Shown here one piece after another: positions 27,882 to 37,410 of a stretch of 64,000 bases of DNA. The notes below the pieces were generated by a model. The model did no database searches and had not been told where the DNA came from. It worked only from the letters and a program-made list of their open reading frames with translations. Made by a program: the position numbers and the translations under genes. Numbering within the stretch: the stretch's first letter is position 1; each line of letters opens with the position of its first letter. Source of the stretch: Lachnospiraceae bacterium (GTDB lineage: Bacteria > Bacillota > Clostridia > Lachnospirales > Lachnospiraceae); the NCBI GenBank assembly GCA_016287095.1, contig JAEEVK010000001.1, forward strand, positions 1-64,000, given 5' to 3'.

Positions 27882-28940
27882 TCAGCGCAGCATAAATGCC
27901 TGGTATGACTGAAGATGCTCAGCCAGGGCCTTTGCCACTCTCTCGTGTGCCCTTGGTGTAGGATGAAATCTTGCGCCCACATCTCCTGTACAGTCAGGCA
28001 GCTTCAGATACTCCACTCTCTGGTCGCCTGTAGCAGCTTTGTACTCTTCTACAGCTTCCTTTATATAGGGCTCCATATCATCACCCAGCATACCGTAAGC
28101 CCAAACTATATAGCAGGATTCATTGTAGGCCCTAATCTTCTTTAAGAATTCAACTCCCTTTGCTTTAAATGAAACTATAAACTCATCTTTTTCAAACTTG
28201 CCTGTCTTTAATGCATTGCTGTCATTGGTTCCCAGATTCACTACTACGGTATCCATCTTAACACTTGAGAAATCCCACTTATCATGAGCACCTATATCTA
28301 CACATTTCCGGCAGTTTGATGTACCGCATATTTCATCATAGTAGTCAGGCAGCACGTTTTTCACATTAGCATCCCATGATGAGTACAGCCCCCATCCGCT
28401 CTGTGAAAGTACCGAATAACAGGCCCCCATTATCTTTGCGGTCTTATATGTATAGCTCTCGACCGCATCAAATACCACCGGTATCCATTCCTCTCTGGCA
28501 GTTAAACCGCATCCCTCTCCGGAAGTCAGGCTGTCACCGATAAATTCTAAGTTATAAGAATACTTAGGAGTGTCTTCGAGTTTCCCGTCAGCTTCAAAGC
28601 TCTTTATGATCAGATAATGGTTCTTTTCATCGGGCATATTCTGAGTATCCCTGACTATCCTGACATTGACAGGCTTTTTCCCGTACATGCCGTTAAAGAC
28701 CATATATTTCTTTACGCCTTTATCAAGAACTATCTTCTGAGTTCTCTCACCGTCAAGAATAATATCAAGCATTATTTCAGAGTTGTCATAGCTGCACTCT
28801 ATATTCACATAAAGGCATCCTGCCAGAACATTCATCTCTATACCGCTGCCGGCCCAGAAAAGAGCCATACCATCATTGTTAGTTATTGTCCTGCCAAATG
28901 TTACATACTTATCCGTCTCATTAAGTCTTATAGTTTCCAT
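27882..28940 (-). CDS. SGNH-fold esterase, carbohydrate esterase family 2 type
   Basis: About 352 residues: an N-terminal beta-sandwich (about 1-125) and a C-terminal SGNH hydrolase domain. The catalytic serine is in EFIGDSLTSGEG, the oxyanion block is VVNLGTNDSN, and the C-terminal ARFHPTPRAHERVAKAL holds the catalytic histidine. This two-domain layout is that of CE2 acetyl-xylan/glucomannan esterases. No signal peptide, so it would deacetylate imported oligosaccharides. The ATG at 28940 has AGGGGAT upstream and was preferred to an in-frame ATG 14 codons earlier. Confidence 0.87.
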   Translation of the reverse strand: METIRLNETDKYVTFGRTITNNDGMALFWAGSGIEMNVLAGCLYVNIECSYDNSEIMLDIILDGERTQKIVLDKGVKKYMVFNGMYGKKPVNVRIVRDTQNMPDEKNHYLIIKSFEADGKLEDTPKYSYNLEFIGDSLTSGEGCGLTAREEWIPVVFDAVESYTYKTAKIMGACYSVLSQSGWGLYSSWDANVKNVLPDYYDEICGTSNCRKCVDIGAHDKWDFSSVKMDTVVVNLGTNDSNALKTGKFEKDEFIVSFKAKGVEFLKKIRAYNESCYIVWAYGMLGDDMEPYIKEAVEEYKAATGDQRVEYLKLPDCTGDVGARFHPTPRAHERVAKALAEHLQSYQAFMLR

Positions 28941-29226
28941 GATATCCCCTATATGTATTTTTATCTTTACCAACTTTAGCATCTAATTTTGTTATATTAT
29001 ATAGTATACTTTAATGCATTTCAATGATTTTTATATTTTGTCAAAGAAATTTCCTTTGCTTTTTTGTGAATTTTTATATATACTATTTAAAGATACTTTA
29101 ATCTGTTCCGTAGGACATATGAATTGCTCATTATGGCAATATATATATGTAACAGATCGTAAGAATCTACGACCAAATTTAGAAAGGAGTGTTGGTACAA
29201 CTACTACTGTATCAACAAAGCAAACA

Positions 29227-29745
29227 ATGCCGAACCCTATAGTTACTATTGAAATGGAAAACGGAGATATTATAAAGGCTGAGCTTTATCCCGATATTGC
29301 TCCCAATTCCGTTAAAAACTTTATCTCTCTTATAAACAAGGGCTATTATGACGGACTTATCTTCCACCGTGTTATCGCAGGATTTATGATCCAGGGCGGA
29401 TGTCCTGACGGTACAGGTATGGGTGGTCCCGGATATTCCATCCCCGGCGAGTTTTCACAGAACGGATTTAAGAACGACTTAAAGCATACCCGCGGTGTTC
29501 TTTCCATGGCACGTTCAATGTTCCCGGATTCAGCAGGTTCACAGTTCTTTATCATGCACAAGAATGCTCCCCATCTCGATGGCGCTTACGCAGCATTCGG
29601 CAAGGTTACCGAAGGCATGGATGCAGTTGACAGGATTGCAGAAACAAGAGTAAATATGCAGGACAGACCTCTTAACCCCCAGGTTATGAAGAAAGTTACC
29701 GTTGAGACCTTCGGTGAGAAGTACGGAGAGCCTGAGAAGGTTTGA
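29227..29745 (+). CDS. cyclophilin-type peptidyl-prolyl isomerase
   Basis: About 172 residues, cytoplasmic. Cyclophilin signature: IFHRVIAGFMIQGGCPDGTGMGGPGY, then SMARSMFPDSAGSQFFIMHKNAPHLDGAYAAFG, with the catalytic arginine in FHRV. ATG at 29227 gives the usual N-terminus (PNPIVTIEMENGD). The reading frame stays open further upstream and an AAAGGAG lies about 37 bases before this ATG without an in-frame start codon near it, so the translation start is not well explained by the leader. Confidence 0.93.
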   Translation: MPNPIVTIEMENGDIIKAELYPDIAPNSVKNFISLINKGYYDGLIFHRVIAGFMIQGGCPDGTGMGGPGYSIPGEFSQNGFKNDLKHTRGVLSMARSMFPDSAGSQFFIMHKNAPHLDGAYAAFGKVTEGMDAVDRIAETRVNMQDRPLNPQVMKKVTVETFGEKYGEPEKV

Positions 29746-29794
29746 TATTAAAAAACTTTTATAAACCTAAGTAAGGCAAACAATTACAACAAAT

Positions 29795-29836
29795 AAAAAA
29801 TACAGTTACAGGATAATTCCTGTAACTGTATTTTTT
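29795..29836. terminator. bidirectional terminator between cyclophilin and HU genes
   Basis: An 18-bp perfect stem (AAAAAATACAGTTACAGG with CCTGTAACTGTATTTTTT) and a 6-base loop. It serves the convergent cyclophilin (+) and hup (-) genes. Confidence 0.95.
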
Positions 29837-29854
29837 ATACATGACTTTTAAAGA

Positions 29855-30160
29855 TTATTTCTTCTTTGCAGCCTTCTTAGCAGGCTTTGTGTTAACCTTC
29901 TCCTTAAGTCCCTTACCAGCCTTGAATGCGGGAACTGTACAAGCTGCGATCTTAACAGCCTCACCTGTACGAGGATTCTTTCCTGTACGAGCCTTTCTCT
30001 CACTTGTCTGGAATGTTCCGAAGCCGATAAGCTGAACCTTCTCCTTCTTCTGCATAGCATCGCCGATACTAGCGAATACTGCCTCGATTGCTGCTGCTGC
30101 GTCCTTCTTTGTAAGGGCGGTCTTCTCTGCTACTGCTGCTACAAGTTCTGATTTGTTCAT
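29855..30160 (-). CDS. hup: HU-family DNA-binding protein
   Basis: A 101-residue nucleoid protein. [13 protein letters not shown] start, [26 protein letters not shown] beta-arm signature, and a short lysine/alanine tail ([10 protein letters not shown]) extending beyond the usual 90 residues. The ATG at 30160 has AAAGGGG upstream. The 5' leader holds a long hairpin. Confidence 0.95.
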   Translation of the reverse strand: MNKSELVAAVAEKTALTKKDAAAAIEAVFASIGDAMQKKEKVQLIGFGTFQTSERKARTGKNPRTGEAVKIAACTVPAFKAGKGLKEKVNTKPAKKAAKKK

Positions 30161-30192
30161 AGAATTAAACCCCTTTCGGTCCTGTATTTTAT

Positions 30193-30229
30193 GTTTATGT
30201 ATTTGGAAATGCTCCAAATACCCATAAAC
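30193..30229 (-). promoter_or_regulatory. long hairpin in the hup 5' leader
   Basis: GTTTATG-GG-TATTTGGA and TCCAAATACATAAAC form a 15-bp stem with a two-G bulge, 33 bases before the hup start. No U-run. It may stabilise the mRNA or bind a protein. The rest of 30230-30430 is AT-rich, with no other clear feature. Confidence 0.55.
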
Positions 30230-30430
30230 ATTGTATATATATTACTATATTTAGTAATAAAATACCACTTTTTTTGTAATTTTTGCTTAATTTTTTGATA
30301 TTAGGTAAACATTTTTACTCTTTTTACTCAAAAAGTAGCTTTAATAGTCCATTTTTAGTGATAATTCTATAAAGCAGACACTACATCGATAACAAAAATT
30401 ACCAAAAATCAAGGGTCTAAATGAACTGTT

Positions 30431-30634
30431 TTACTTCATATCTCCGCCAAGTCTCACAGGTTTCTGATCATAATTGCAGCTATAATATTTAACCATTGTA
30501 TTATGATGCATCTTAATAGGCTTTTCAGTCTGATATCTGTCTATATGACAGGTATACTTTTCCTCATCATAAATGACAAATTTATCGGTTTGAGTTGCGT
30601 CAAAAGGTAATACAGGTGCATATTCTTTTTTCAT
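30431..30634 (-). CDS. small hypothetical protein (67 residues)
   Basis: No family recognised. A soluble, Tyr- and Lys-rich polypeptide (KKEYAPVLPFDATQTDKFVIYDEE) with single cysteines and no membrane segment. A weak AGAGG precedes the ATG. It sits 47 bases after the GGDEF/EAL gene in the same direction and may be its downstream partner. Coding status is supported mainly by the open frame and the spacing. Confidence 0.55.
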   Translation of the reverse strand: MKKEYAPVLPFDATQTDKFVIYDEEKYTCHIDRYQTEKPIKMHHNTMVKYYSCNYDQKPVRLGGDMK

Positions 30635-30681
30635 GATAGCCTCTTATGTATTAAAATTTTTTGGCAAACAAATTAAAAATA

Positions 30682-32352
30682 TTACGATGCCTCTTTCTTA
30701 CAAAGATCTATGGCATTATCGTACTCCAGGGGCCTGCCCCATACAAAGCCCTGTACAAAGTCACATTCATGAGCCTTCAGGAGTTCAAGCTGCTCATCAT
30801 TTTCAACACCCTCACAGATAACCTCACACTTTATAAGGTGACCCATATAGATGATGGCATCTACGAAATCCCTGTTCATTGCGTTACTCTCAATATCATC
30901 GATCAGACTCTTATCGATCTTAAGCAGGTTAATGGGCAGGTGCATAACCTGTGACAATGATGTATAACCTGTACCGAAATCGTCAAGTGCTATCTGTACA
31001 CCAAGTTTTCTTAACTCCTTAACATTCTCGATAGTCAGATCCTTAGACTCCGCAAATGAATACTCTGTAATCTCGATTTCCAGACATTCCGGAGGATAAT
31101 GGTTAAATTCGAGTACGGATTTAACTTCATCCACAAAACCCGGAGAAGAAATATTCTTAGCCGATACATTTACAGATACAACGATATTACTTTCACATGA
31201 ATCAACCAGGCGTTTAGCCTCCTTAACAGCCCTGCGGAGAACATAGCTATCAACCTTCATGATCAGCTCGGACTTTTCAACAACCGGTATAAATTCACCG
31301 GGACTGACCATAGTACCGTCGGGCTGCTTTAATCTAAGCAGTGTTTCGAAACCTCTGAGCTTCTTTCCTTCTATCCTGAACTGAGGCTGATATACCAGAT
31401 AGAAATAATCCCTCAATAAACTGTCTTTAACAATTTTTTCAAGCTCGATCTGCCTGTAAAATCTGTCCTTCATATCTGTATTAAAGAAACAGATCCTCTC
31501 CTTACTGTTCTGCAGTCTCGCATTATAAACCGCAATATCGGCAAACTTAAGCAGATCATCGGTATTATCGGCATCTCCCGGGAAGGATGAAATACCGGAA
31601 TATACAGACAAAGCAATATTTATATCGAAGCCCTCATCCACATTTGTAACACTGGTACCGATCTTTTCCATTACATTTGCTGCAAATGGCTTTGGATCGA
31701 TCTTTTCGAATACAACTGCCGCAAATTCTGCTCCACCGATACGGCTGACATAAACCGTCTCTTCGTCTTCCTTTTCCTTAAGCTTCTCTGCAACAGCCTT
31801 TAAAGCTACATCACCGTATTTATGACCAAGATTATCGTTAATAGTCCTGAAATTCTCAATTTCAAAGTAAACAACATGGAAAGATTTCTTATCCCTAATT
31901 GCCTTCTCCAAAAGAGCACTGAAACCTCTTCTATTCTTAAGTCCGGTAAGGTAATCGGTAACAGCACGTTTTTCAGCCTTTGCAAGTCCTGAAGAAATAA
32001 TAGCTATGGAAATAATTGAGATAATAGAATTGTAAATACCGGGAAGAGAGCTCATTTCTCCTCTTGAAATGATACCTACAAGCATGAAAAAGATGGACCC
32101 ACCCATATAAAGATATGTAAGTATACGGCCCCTCTTATAATCTAATACAACTATGATAATACACAGAAGTCCCTTCATTGCCTGGACAACGCCAAGAAAG
32201 CTGCTGGCTGGCAATATGACACTTCCAAAACCAAATTGAAGTTCACGGTGAGACTCAACATATCTGGATAATAAGGCTAATACAACTGTAAAAAATACAG
32301 CCACTATTATCAGAAATATTCTCTTCTTTCTGCCTGCTTGAAATTTAAGCAC
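30682..32352 (-). CDS. membrane GGDEF/EAL protein, probable c-di-GMP phosphodiesterase
   Basis: About 556 residues. N-terminal hydrophobic helices up to about residue 130, then a GGDEF domain whose signature reads GGAEF (the metal-binding Asp is Ala), so diguanylate cyclase activity is probably lost. The following EAL domain keeps its metal and catalytic residues: ETLLRL for EAL, VNVSAKNI, EIEITE, ALDDFGTGY, KIDKSL, CEGVEN and VQGFVWGRPL. It should hydrolyse c-di-GMP. The start is GTG at 32352, with GGGAGGG 6 bases upstream. It follows the methyltransferase gene directly, and coexists with a chemoreceptor in the window. Confidence 0.9.
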   Translation of the reverse strand: MLKFQAGRKKRIFLIIVAVFFTVVLALLSRYVESHRELQFGFGSVILPASSFLGVVQAMKGLLCIIIVVLDYKRGRILTYLYMGGSIFFMLVGIISRGEMSSLPGIYNSIISIISIAIISSGLAKAEKRAVTDYLTGLKNRRGFSALLEKAIRDKKSFHVVYFEIENFRTINDNLGHKYGDVALKAVAEKLKEKEDEETVYVSRIGGAEFAAVVFEKIDPKPFAANVMEKIGTSVTNVDEGFDINIALSVYSGISSFPGDADNTDDLLKFADIAVYNARLQNSKERICFFNTDMKDRFYRQIELEKIVKDSLLRDYFYLVYQPQFRIEGKKLRGFETLLRLKQPDGTMVSPGEFIPVVEKSELIMKVDSYVLRRAVKEAKRLVDSCESNIVVSVNVSAKNISSPGFVDEVKSVLEFNHYPPECLEIEITEYSFAESKDLTIENVKELRKLGVQIALDDFGTGYTSLSQVMHLPINLLKIDKSLIDDIESNAMNRDFVDAIIYMGHLIKCEVICEGVENDEQLELLKAHECDFVQGFVWGRPLEYDNAIDLCKKEAS

Positions 32353-32379
32353 TGTAAACCCTCCCTGTTTAAGCCCCAA

Positions 32380-33588
32380 TCACAATTCATCGCAAACCTG
32401 CAGTATAAAGAACTTAAGATAGAACGAACTGTCAGAATCCCACAGTACCGGATGATCCGGACCCTGGGTACGGTACTCAACCTGACGTATCCTCTTGTGA
32501 GCATCCTTTGCTGCAGACTTAACCGCATTAAAGAACAGCTCCTCAGTCATAAAATGTGAGCAGGAACAGGTAGCCAGATAGCCTCCGTTCTTAAGTATCT
32601 TCATAGCCCTAAGGTTAATCTCCTTATACCCCTTAGAAGCATTTTTTACTGAATCCCTGGACTTTGTAAACGCAGGAGGATCAAGTATGACCACATCAAA
32701 CTTCTTACCTTCCCTGCACAGCTCAGGGAGATAATCAAATACATCCCTGCATACAAAATCCATCCTGGATGTGAAACTGTTAAGCTCTGCGTTTTCTCTG
32801 GCCTGTTTTATCCCCAGATCGGAAATGTCCACTGCGGTAACATGTGCCGCTCCGCCCTTTGCAGCATTGAGTGCAAATGATCCGGTATGTGTAAAACAGT
32901 CCAGTACATCCTTATCCTTGCAGATTTTTGAAACTGCAAGCCTGTTATACTTCTGATCCAGAAAGAAACCCGTCTTCTGTCCGTCAAGCACGTCTACAAA
33001 GTACTTAACACCATTTTCGGTGATCTGTATCTTTGTATCAAACTCTTTACCGATAAAACCCTTATAACGTTGCAGTCCCTCGTCAAGACGAACCTTTGCA
33101 TCGCTTCTTTCATAGATACCGCGTATATTTATATTGTCTTCCTTTAAAACTCTCTTTAATTCATCCAATATGCTGTTTTTGAGTCTGTCTATACCAAGTG
33201 CAAGCGACTCAACAACCAGTACATCCTCAAACTTATCAACTACAAGTCCGGGCAGGAAATCAGCCTCTCCGAATATCAGGCGGAAGCTCGATGTATCGCT
33301 TACGCTCTTTCGATACTCCCAGGCATTTTTAACTCTTATGCGTATAAGCTCCTCCAGGGTTATGTCCTGACCTATCCTTGTACGTCTTGTGAGCATCCTG
33401 ACTCTTATATGGGAGTTGGTATTTATAAAACCGTTTCCTAAAAAGAATCCGTCAAAATCATAAACATCAACAATGTCGCCGTTTTCTGTGAGGATATTCT
33501 CCTCAGCTATCTCATTGTCGTATATCCAGAGGCCGCCTTTTTTAATTGTCCGGCCTTCGCCTTTTTTAAGTTTAACACTGTTTTCCAT
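32380..33588 (-). CDS. RlmI-like SAM-dependent 23S rRNA cytosine methyltransferase
   Basis: About 402 residues. An N-terminal PUA domain (GRTIKKGGLWIYDNEI), an EEHEE-like middle, then a Rossmann methyltransferase: DGQKTGFFLDQKYNR, VLDCFTHTGSFALNAAKGGA, VILDPPAFTKS and the catalytic cysteine region ATCSCSHFM. This order is that of the RlmI/YwbD class of 5-methylcytosine rRNA methyltransferases. ATG at 33588 has AGGTG upstream. The GGDEF/EAL gene follows within 30 bases, so they probably share a transcript. Confidence 0.88.
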   Translation of the reverse strand: MENSVKLKKGEGRTIKKGGLWIYDNEIAEENILTENGDIVDVYDFDGFFLGNGFINTNSHIRVRMLTRRTRIGQDITLEELIRIRVKNAWEYRKSVSDTSSFRLIFGEADFLPGLVVDKFEDVLVVESLALGIDRLKNSILDELKRVLKEDNINIRGIYERSDAKVRLDEGLQRYKGFIGKEFDTKIQITENGVKYFVDVLDGQKTGFFLDQKYNRLAVSKICKDKDVLDCFTHTGSFALNAAKGGAAHVTAVDISDLGIKQARENAELNSFTSRMDFVCRDVFDYLPELCREGKKFDVVILDPPAFTKSRDSVKNASKGYKEINLRAMKILKNGGYLATCSCSHFMTEELFFNAVKSAAKDAHKRIRQVEYRTQGPDHPVLWDSDSSFYLKFFILQVCDEL

Positions 33589-33653
33589 CAGGCACCTGTC
33601 AGTCATTTATGGTAAAAAAGGGTATAATATCCCCTACCCATATAGTTTTTATT

Positions 33654-33682
33654 ATCATATCACAAGGTAACGTAAATTGCAA
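33654..33682 (-). promoter_or_regulatory. promoter of the methyltransferase gene
   Basis: TTGCAA (33677-33682), 17-bp spacer, TATGAT (33654-33659) on the minus strand, about 66 bases before the start codon. Confidence 0.65.
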
Positions 33683-33700
33683 ATAAAATTATTATAAAAC

Positions 33701-33734
33701 AAAAAGTCCAGAACATCGATTATTCGGGACTTTT
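33701..33734 (-). terminator. terminator overlapping the gtrA stop
   Basis: AAAAGTCCCGAA and TTCTGGACTTTTT pair with one mismatch, followed by GTTTT. The upstream arm includes the gtrA stop codon region. Confidence 0.78.
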
Positions 33735-34262
33735 ATCATTTTTCTTGTTTACAAATACGAACAGCTTACTAAACAAATAGTTAAGTACTATAACCAAAAA
33801 CTGAAGCGGCAGCTGTACTATCCAGAATTTGATGGTATCACAGCTGGGTGATGCATAAATCTTCTCTGCGATAGACGGGAAAATATCGATAATATAATGT
33901 ATAACATCCTTTGTTATAAATATATATATGCCCGCTGCTTCGATGATATAGGTTGCGATCCTGCCCAGTGTGAATTTTACAATCTTAACCGCTTCTGTAC
34001 CGGCTCCTTCGTTACCCTTAAGGAATACCCAGTAGTTATTGATAACATATGCAAATGCCACCGCAACTACCCAGGCCAGAGCCGTTGTTACATTTTCGTT
34101 GATACCCATGAGATTCAGGAAAATGAACTTAGCTACGAGATTAACCAGTGTGGTCAGCACGCCGGCTATGATATAAGTTATAACCTCGCGGCTAAATAAT
34201 TTTTCCTTAAAGCTCTTTTTTTCTTCAGGCTTTTCAGCCACCGTGTTACTCTTTTTTTCCAT
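33720..34262 (-). CDS. GtrA-family membrane protein
   Basis: A 180-residue protein with four hydrophobic helices typical of GtrA/DPMS2: VITYIIAGVLTTLVNLVAKFIF, ALAWVVAVAFAYVINNYWVF, a third near residue 100 and a fourth near residue 155 (QLPLQFLVIVLNYLFSKLFVF). Members assist transfer of lipid-linked sugars across the membrane. The N-terminus is charged. It starts 2 bases after the Nudix gene, so the two are translationally linked. Confidence 0.88.
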   Translation of the reverse strand: MEKKSNTVAEKPEEKKSFKEKLFSREVITYIIAGVLTTLVNLVAKFIFLNLMGINENVTTALAWVVAVAFAYVINNYWVFLKGNEGAGTEAVKIVKFTLGRIATYIIEAAGIYIFITKDVIHYIIDIFPSIAEKIYASPSCDTIKFWIVQLPLQFLVIVLNYLFSKLFVFVNKKNDKSPE

Positions 34263-34264
34263 TA

Positions 34265-34717
34265 TCAGTAGTACTTTTTGCTACCCCAAAGATTACTCTT
34301 TTTAAGCTCCAGGTACTCATTGTAGGCCTGCTCCAGTATCTGCTTTTCATTGGCAAACTTTAGCAGATGATATGCCTCATGGTACTTGTAATAACCGGAA
34401 TCGCAAAAATACTCCTCTCTCTGTGGCTTGCTGTAATAGCTATCAGACATCATAAGGAACCAGTGAACCTCTTTTTCAACTACATTCTGAGGTGTATTAA
34501 AGGTATACTTGCTCTTACCCACATATTTGATGATCTGTGCGGATACGCCTGTTTCTTCCTTTACTTCTCGAAGAGCCGTTTCATTATGCTCCTCACCTTT
34601 TTCAACTGTTCCTTTGGGAAGCACCCAACCTTCATATTTGTTCTTATAATTCTTGTATAACAACAAAATCTTCCCTCTGAAAATAACAACACCGCCACAG
34701 CTTGTCGCTTCAACCAT
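34265..34717 (-). CDS. Nudix hydrolase
   Basis: A 150-residue protein with a clear Nudix box, GTVEKGEEHNETALREVKEETGV, near residues 36-58. The N-terminal SCGGVVIFRGKILLLYKNYKNKYEGWVLPKG resembles Ap4A-hydrolase/MutT-like members. The substrate is not determinable. It is immediately upstream of gtrA. Confidence 0.88.
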   Translation of the reverse strand: MVEATSCGGVVIFRGKILLLYKNYKNKYEGWVLPKGTVEKGEEHNETALREVKEETGVSAQIIKYVGKSKYTFNTPQNVVEKEVHWFLMMSDSYYSKPQREEYFCDSGYYKYHEAYHLLKFANEKQILEQAYNEYLELKKSNLWGSKKYY

Positions 34718-34838
34718 ATTCCGCCTCCTGCTTTTTGGTGCGTTATTAAACTAAACTAACTTTCATTATAATCCAATTTACAAAATTGTGCAAGCAATTT
34801 ATTTGGTATTTAAAAATTCTTTTTACCCGGATATCCTT

Positions 34839-37352
34839 TTACTCTACCCCACGGTTAAAATGCCCATTTGTAAAGGGCAGATCCATGATCAGGGTTGGAG
34901 TTTCACAGGTACTTCCGTCCTCAATCCTTGCCAGTTCCCTTATGATAAGAGCAGTCTCCGATGCATCCTCAAAGGTAAACTCGAGTCTGTAACTGCCGCA
35001 TCCAACGTTTCTTACGCTGTCCATCCTGTGCAGCAGACATTGTACCGCTGAATTATAGATGAGATTGTAGCAGTACCTGCACTCAGAATGTGCCCTGAAC
35101 GAGAAGCCTTTCTGATCCTTCAGTATCACATCATTATGTGTACCGCATTTACCCGTAACAGTCTTATATGCACACTGTGCAGATACCATAACAGGCAGCA
35201 GGCCATATATTATGAGCTCACCGTCACTGTCAGCCACATCTTTAATCTCCGCTTCATTCAGCTCCACCGGTAATGTGTAATTACCGTTCATCCTGCTTTT
35301 TGCTGTATTGTTAAAGCAATACAGATTATGATCGGTCCGGTATGCAGCACCTATACTCTTTAAGAGATTTAATGCCTCGTAATTTGTTGCCAGGAATCCG
35401 GCCTTATCCTTTATCTTCAGGCAAAAATCCTTAGTCTCCTCATAATATGAATCCCTGAGTATTCTCGGAAGCTTGATATATGCTTTTTTACCATTAGTAT
35501 TTATGAGTTCTACTGCATTTTCTATATCTCTCTTATCACCGATATTCCCCTGTATATCCGTATTTTTCGACATTCCGCCGCCAAACGATGCCATATCCAG
35601 ATAAATATTCCTGATAAGACCGGCTCTGTCGTTATCAAGCACAGCCTTTAACTGTTCCATGTTACGCACAGATACTGAATACACTTTTTCATCTTTGTTT
35701 GCCTGATCCTGTTTGTCCACGGATTTTTCGTTTTCTTCGGTCACATTCATTTCAGCATCATTTATATCACTCCTTCGATGAGCCTTCAATATCTCATTCC
35801 TTAAGCTTTCGATACATTCTCTCTTAAGTCTTTTAATCTCCTGGACCGGTACAAATATCCCTTCATCGGACCAAACCCTTATATTTTCCGCATAAAAATC
35901 CGTGTTCCCGAGCTTTGATGCCTGATCCTTCAGCGACTCATCAGTTGTCTCAGACTTAATAGCCTTCTGTACCGACTGACCGGATATCTCAGCATTAAAA
36001 TCACCGTTTAAAGACTCAAACCTCATGCTTAAAGGCTCATCGATCTTTGCCGTAACTTTAATATTTACCGGTACCTTTACATCCTTATCAATATATAATT
36101 TATCGATATTTTCAAGAAGTTCCTTACTCTTTGTTCTGTAAACATACTGTCCCATTTGAGCCAGCCTGTCCTTCATCGTAAGGATGTTGAAGCCTGTACC
36201 GCCGCTGTAGTTTTCTCCGGCAGTAAACTCATATACTGCCTTACCTGTAGCTGCATCCCTTATTTCAAGTACATCGCCCGATCTGACCTCGGTATAGGTC
36301 TTTATAAACGCTTTTCTGCCCTCAGTACGGGTAACTTCACCAACCTTTACTCCGTAATGTCCGGGACGGAATGTGCTCATCATCTCCTGACCGTTATGAG
36401 CATTCAGATATCCTTCGTTAAAGCCTCCCCTGTTATATATCTCACTAAGGTCCTTCTTGCTTAATACAATGCCGTTTTCAGATGCTATACATTCAGATTC
36501 TTCGGCAGTACAGGTCTTACCATATTTTTCAGCACAGTATCTGTCTATAAAAGCCCTGTACACAGCAACAACTCCTGCAGCATACTCAGGTGACTTCATT
36601 CTGCCCTCTATCTTAAATGAATCTATACCGGTATCGATCAGGTCTCCGAGAATATCTATGGTGCACATATCCTTGGGAGAAAGGTAATAGCCCTTATAAT
36701 CCTTAAATTCTACAGTTGTTTCATACAGCTTTCTGCAGGGCTGAGCGCATCTGCCCCTGTTTCCGCTCCTGCCCCCTGCGAGCGAACTCATCAGGCACTG
36801 CCCGGAATAACAGCAGCACAATGCACCATGTACAAATACTTCCATCTCCAGATCCGTCTTTTCACGCATCTTCTTTAATTCCGCTAAAGACAGCTCTCTG
36901 GCAGGTACTACTCTGGTTACACTTTTAGGCTTGCTCAAAAGACCCGTGACGCCCTCTATGCCTTCCGCCATAGTGATGCTCGCCTGAGTACTCACATGGA
37001 TATCAAGTCCGGGGAAATACGTTGAAATGTATTCCATAACACCGGGATCCTGTACTATGACAGCATCTATGCCGGCCTCATAAAGCGGTTTCAGATAACT
37101 ATACAGCTCAGTTTCAAGCTCTCTTTCTTTTAAGAGAGTATTTACCGTCAGATAGATTTTCCTGTTTCTCAAATGGCAGAATTCAATGCATTCCAGCATC
37201 CCTGTCTCGTCAGGATTATCCGCATAAGCTCTGGCTCCGAATTTACTGCCGCCCATATATACCGCATCGGCTCCGGCATTTATAGCTGCTCTCAAGCTGT
37301 CAAAAGAACCGGCAGGTGCCAGCAGCTCCGGCTTTTTAAATGATCTCTCCAT
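34839..37352 (-). CDS. U32-family peptidase-like protein (RlhA type)
   Basis: About 837 residues. The N-terminal KPELLAPAGSFDSLRAAINAGADAVYMGG barrel and the Cys-rich CCCYSGQCLMSSLAGGRSGNRGRCAQPCR segment near residue 190 are hallmarks of the U32 family. A long C-terminal part (DUF3656-like, ending in a second CGTH..CRYCYN cysteine region) places it with RlhA, which acts in 5-hydroxycytidine formation on 23S rRNA, rather than with true collagenases. The ATG at 37352 has AGGAG 7 bases upstream; earlier in-frame starts overlap a hairpin. It follows zapA. Confidence 0.88.
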   Translation of the reverse strand: MERSFKKPELLAPAGSFDSLRAAINAGADAVYMGGSKFGARAYADNPDETGMLECIEFCHLRNRKIYLTVNTLLKERELETELYSYLKPLYEAGIDAVIVQDPGVMEYISTYFPGLDIHVSTQASITMAEGIEGVTGLLSKPKSVTRVVPARELSLAELKKMREKTDLEMEVFVHGALCCCYSGQCLMSSLAGGRSGNRGRCAQPCRKLYETTVEFKDYKGYYLSPKDMCTIDILGDLIDTGIDSFKIEGRMKSPEYAAGVVAVYRAFIDRYCAEKYGKTCTAEESECIASENGIVLSKKDLSEIYNRGGFNEGYLNAHNGQEMMSTFRPGHYGVKVGEVTRTEGRKAFIKTYTEVRSGDVLEIRDAATGKAVYEFTAGENYSGGTGFNILTMKDRLAQMGQYVYRTKSKELLENIDKLYIDKDVKVPVNIKVTAKIDEPLSMRFESLNGDFNAEISGQSVQKAIKSETTDESLKDQASKLGNTDFYAENIRVWSDEGIFVPVQEIKRLKRECIESLRNEILKAHRRSDINDAEMNVTEENEKSVDKQDQANKDEKVYSVSVRNMEQLKAVLDNDRAGLIRNIYLDMASFGGGMSKNTDIQGNIGDKRDIENAVELINTNGKKAYIKLPRILRDSYYEETKDFCLKIKDKAGFLATNYEALNLLKSIGAAYRTDHNLYCFNNTAKSRMNGNYTLPVELNEAEIKDVADSDGELIIYGLLPVMVSAQCAYKTVTGKCGTHNDVILKDQKGFSFRAHSECRYCYNLIYNSAVQCLLHRMDSVRNVGCGSYRLEFTFEDASETALIIRELARIEDGSTCETPTLIMDLPFTNGHFNRGVE

Positions 37353-37375
37353 CCCCATACTCCTATAAAAAGTAA

Positions 37376-37399
37376 GCGAACCAGCTTCCGCTGATTCGC
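37376..37399 (-). terminator. hairpin between zapA and the U32 gene
   Basis: GCGAATCAGC and GCTGGTTCGC (wobble pairs included) with a GGAA tetraloop, followed by TTACTTTTTA on the minus strand. It is probably a weak terminator or attenuator that lets part of the transcription reach the U32 gene. Confidence 0.6.
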
Positions 37400-37410
37400 C
37401 ATAACTCATC

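Noticed and set aside
29014..29226. Upstream extension of the cyclophilin frame
   Set aside because: The extra 71 codons are AT-rich and unlike cyclophilin; the normal N-terminus begins at 29227.
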